From: CAZWVR01 sp964637235 | GTDB lineage: Bacteria > Bacteroidota > Bacteroidia > Bacteroidales > S143-33 | DNA length: 5,145 nt | Assembly: GCA_964637235.1 (NCBI GenBank) | Contig: CAZWVR010000134.1 | Location: 1-5,145, forward strand | Direction: 5' to 3' | Shown here: positions 4,165 through 5,145 of the stretch, one piece after another | Layout of the letters: every line of letters begins with the position of its first letter | Numbering within the stretch: position 1 is the first letter of the stretch | The notes under the pieces: model-generated | What the model saw: only the letters and a program-made list of their open reading frames with translations | Told to the model about the DNA's origin: nothing | The model's database searches: none | Program-made: the position numbers and the translations under genes

Positions 4165-5145
4165 TTATTCAGCCCTTCTATATACAATAGCGGTCAAAGT
4201 TTTATCGTCACCGCCCATATTAACGGAGAGACCATAAGGACGTTTCGGGTCAAGTTTTATTTGAGCGTCGCCGGCATTACCTGTAAGCTGTTGCCAAATT
4301 GTAACTGCCATATGAACGCCAGTAGCACCTACGGGATGACCCCAACCAATCAGACCGCCAGTTGTATTCATCGGTATTTGACCGTCGTGGGCTGTATGTC
4401 CTTCGGCTATAAATGCTGCACCTTCTCCGGGTTTTGCGAACCCCATTGCCTCAACAGCCAGTACTGCTGCAATAGTGAAGCAGTCGTGCAGTTCTATTGT
4501 ACCCAAGTCGTCTTTTGTTATACCGGCGTCATTTAATGCTCGTTTTACTGCTTCTTTGAATGCCGTAAGTTCCAAAGGATTTTCCGGATCTTTTGTAAGA
4601 TCATCAATAACATTAACGAAAGAGAGCACTTCAATGGCTTGGGATTTAGGGATACCGAGTTTTTGTAATCCTTCTTCTGAAGTAATAACGAGTGCAGAGG
4701 CACCGTCTGAGACTTTGGAGCAATCATAAACTGTTAGATGATCTACAAATACTTTTCCATTTGGGAGGGTATTATGGTATAGAGCTTCTAAGTCTTCCAC
4801 TGTATTGTGATATTCTTGTGCAGTTGGGCATCTACGGGCATTTTCAATCATATTTCTATACCAACGCCCCATACCTTTTCTTGCGTAGTCAAAACCATAG
4901 GTTTTGAAATATACACCGGCTCTATCGCTGAATTGTCCGGGGAAAAAGTGAGCGTGCCCGTGTTTTCTTTTTTGTATCCAACCTGCACCAGCGAGTATAT
5001 CAGCGCCATATACGGCTTTATAAGTATTTTGTACTTCTACTCCTAAGGTTAGCACTACATCAGCAGTTTCTGCCAATACAGAACGGATGGCAGTAGTTAA
5101 TCCAAGTCCACCTGAGCCACAAGCTCCTTCGACAGCTACTGCTGG
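4165..5145 (-). CDS. SCP2-type thiolase / acetyl-CoA acetyltransferase (5' end outside window)
   Basis: 326 residues are visible, and the frame stays open to the window edge. Thiolases of this type are about 390-420 residues, so roughly the first 70-95 are missing. Visible residues 6-13 (EGACGSGG) carry the nucleophilic Cys at 9 (codon 5121-5119). Further on come SDGASA (visible 146-151), HDCF (220-223), GHPVGATG (269-276) and the C-terminal N-M-G-G-D-D (309-314). The Cys of the usual C-terminal C-x-G motif is absent. HDCF together with loss of C-x-G is the fingerprint of SCP2-type thiolases, where the HDCF Cys takes over acid/base catalysis. The enzyme should catalyse thiolytic cleavage or Claisen condensation of 3-oxoacyl-CoA in the cytoplasm; the physiological substrate cannot be told. 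Translation ends in tandem TAA TAA. The gene looks less AT-rich than its neighbours, perhaps from codon bias. A TTG at 5076-5074 should not be taken as the start, because conserved sequence continues upstream of it. Confidence 0.95.
   Translation of the reverse strand, partial: PAVAVEGACGSGGLGLTTAIRSVLAETADVVLTLGVEVQNTYKAVYGADILAGAGWIQKRKHGHAHFFPGQFSDRAGVYFKTYGFDYARKGMGRWYRNMIENARRCPTAQEYHNTVEDLEALYHNTLPNGKVFVDHLTVYDCSKVSDGASALVITSEEGLQKLGIPKSQAIEVLSFVNVIDDLTKDPENPLELTAFKEAVKRALNDAGITKDDLGTIELHDCFTIAAVLAVEAMGFAKPGEGAAFIAEGHTAHDGQIPMNTTGGLIGWGHPVGATGVHMAVTIWQQLTGNAGDAQIKLDPKRPYGLSVNMGGDDKTLTAIVYRRAE

Noticed and set aside
4165..5076. A TTG at 5076-5074 as the start of the thiolase
   Set aside because: The frame continues without a stop to the window edge, and the upstream codons encode the conserved active-site segment EGACGSGG, so the true start is outside the window.

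Overview
The window looks like chromosome of an AT-rich Bacteroidota bacterium. Three things point there. The 1708-3312 protein ends in a type IX secretion (T9SS) sorting domain. The clearest promoter, in front of the tRNA, has the Bacteroidota form TTG-N20-TAnnTTTG. The protein-coding starts are preceded by A-rich sequence rather than Shine-Dalgarno motifs. I cannot resolve the genus.

Layout, left to right. (1) Positions 1-90 hold the last codons of a + strand gene and a textbook intrinsic terminator. (2) Two + strand genes follow, 290-964 and 1039-1620. Both encode small exported proteins: one with an SH3-like C-terminal domain, the other made of six tandem Trp-rich repeats. (3) Converging on them is a large - strand gene (1708-3312) for a secreted, cell-surface or released protein with five PKD-type domains and a T9SS tail. 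(4) Next are a promoter-like site, a pair of ACGCGTAAAA repeats, and a - strand tRNA-Ile(GAT) with its own promoter. (5) A - strand yraN (UPF0102) gene follows. (6) Positions about 3900-4153 form a GC-rich island (about 63% GC by hand count) with several strong inverted repeats, filling the whole gap between yraN and the next gene. (7) From 4165 to the window edge is a - strand SCP2-type thiolase gene. Its 5' end is outside the window, but the active-site Cys is inside.

Functionally the window is mixed: an exported-protein block on the left and housekeeping genes (tRNA, YraN, acyl-CoA thiolase) on the right. The thiolase, island and yraN share one strand and could share a transcript. The two least explained items are the structured GC-rich island and the Trp-rich six-repeat protein. 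I saw no transposase, CRISPR array, rRNA or phage gene.
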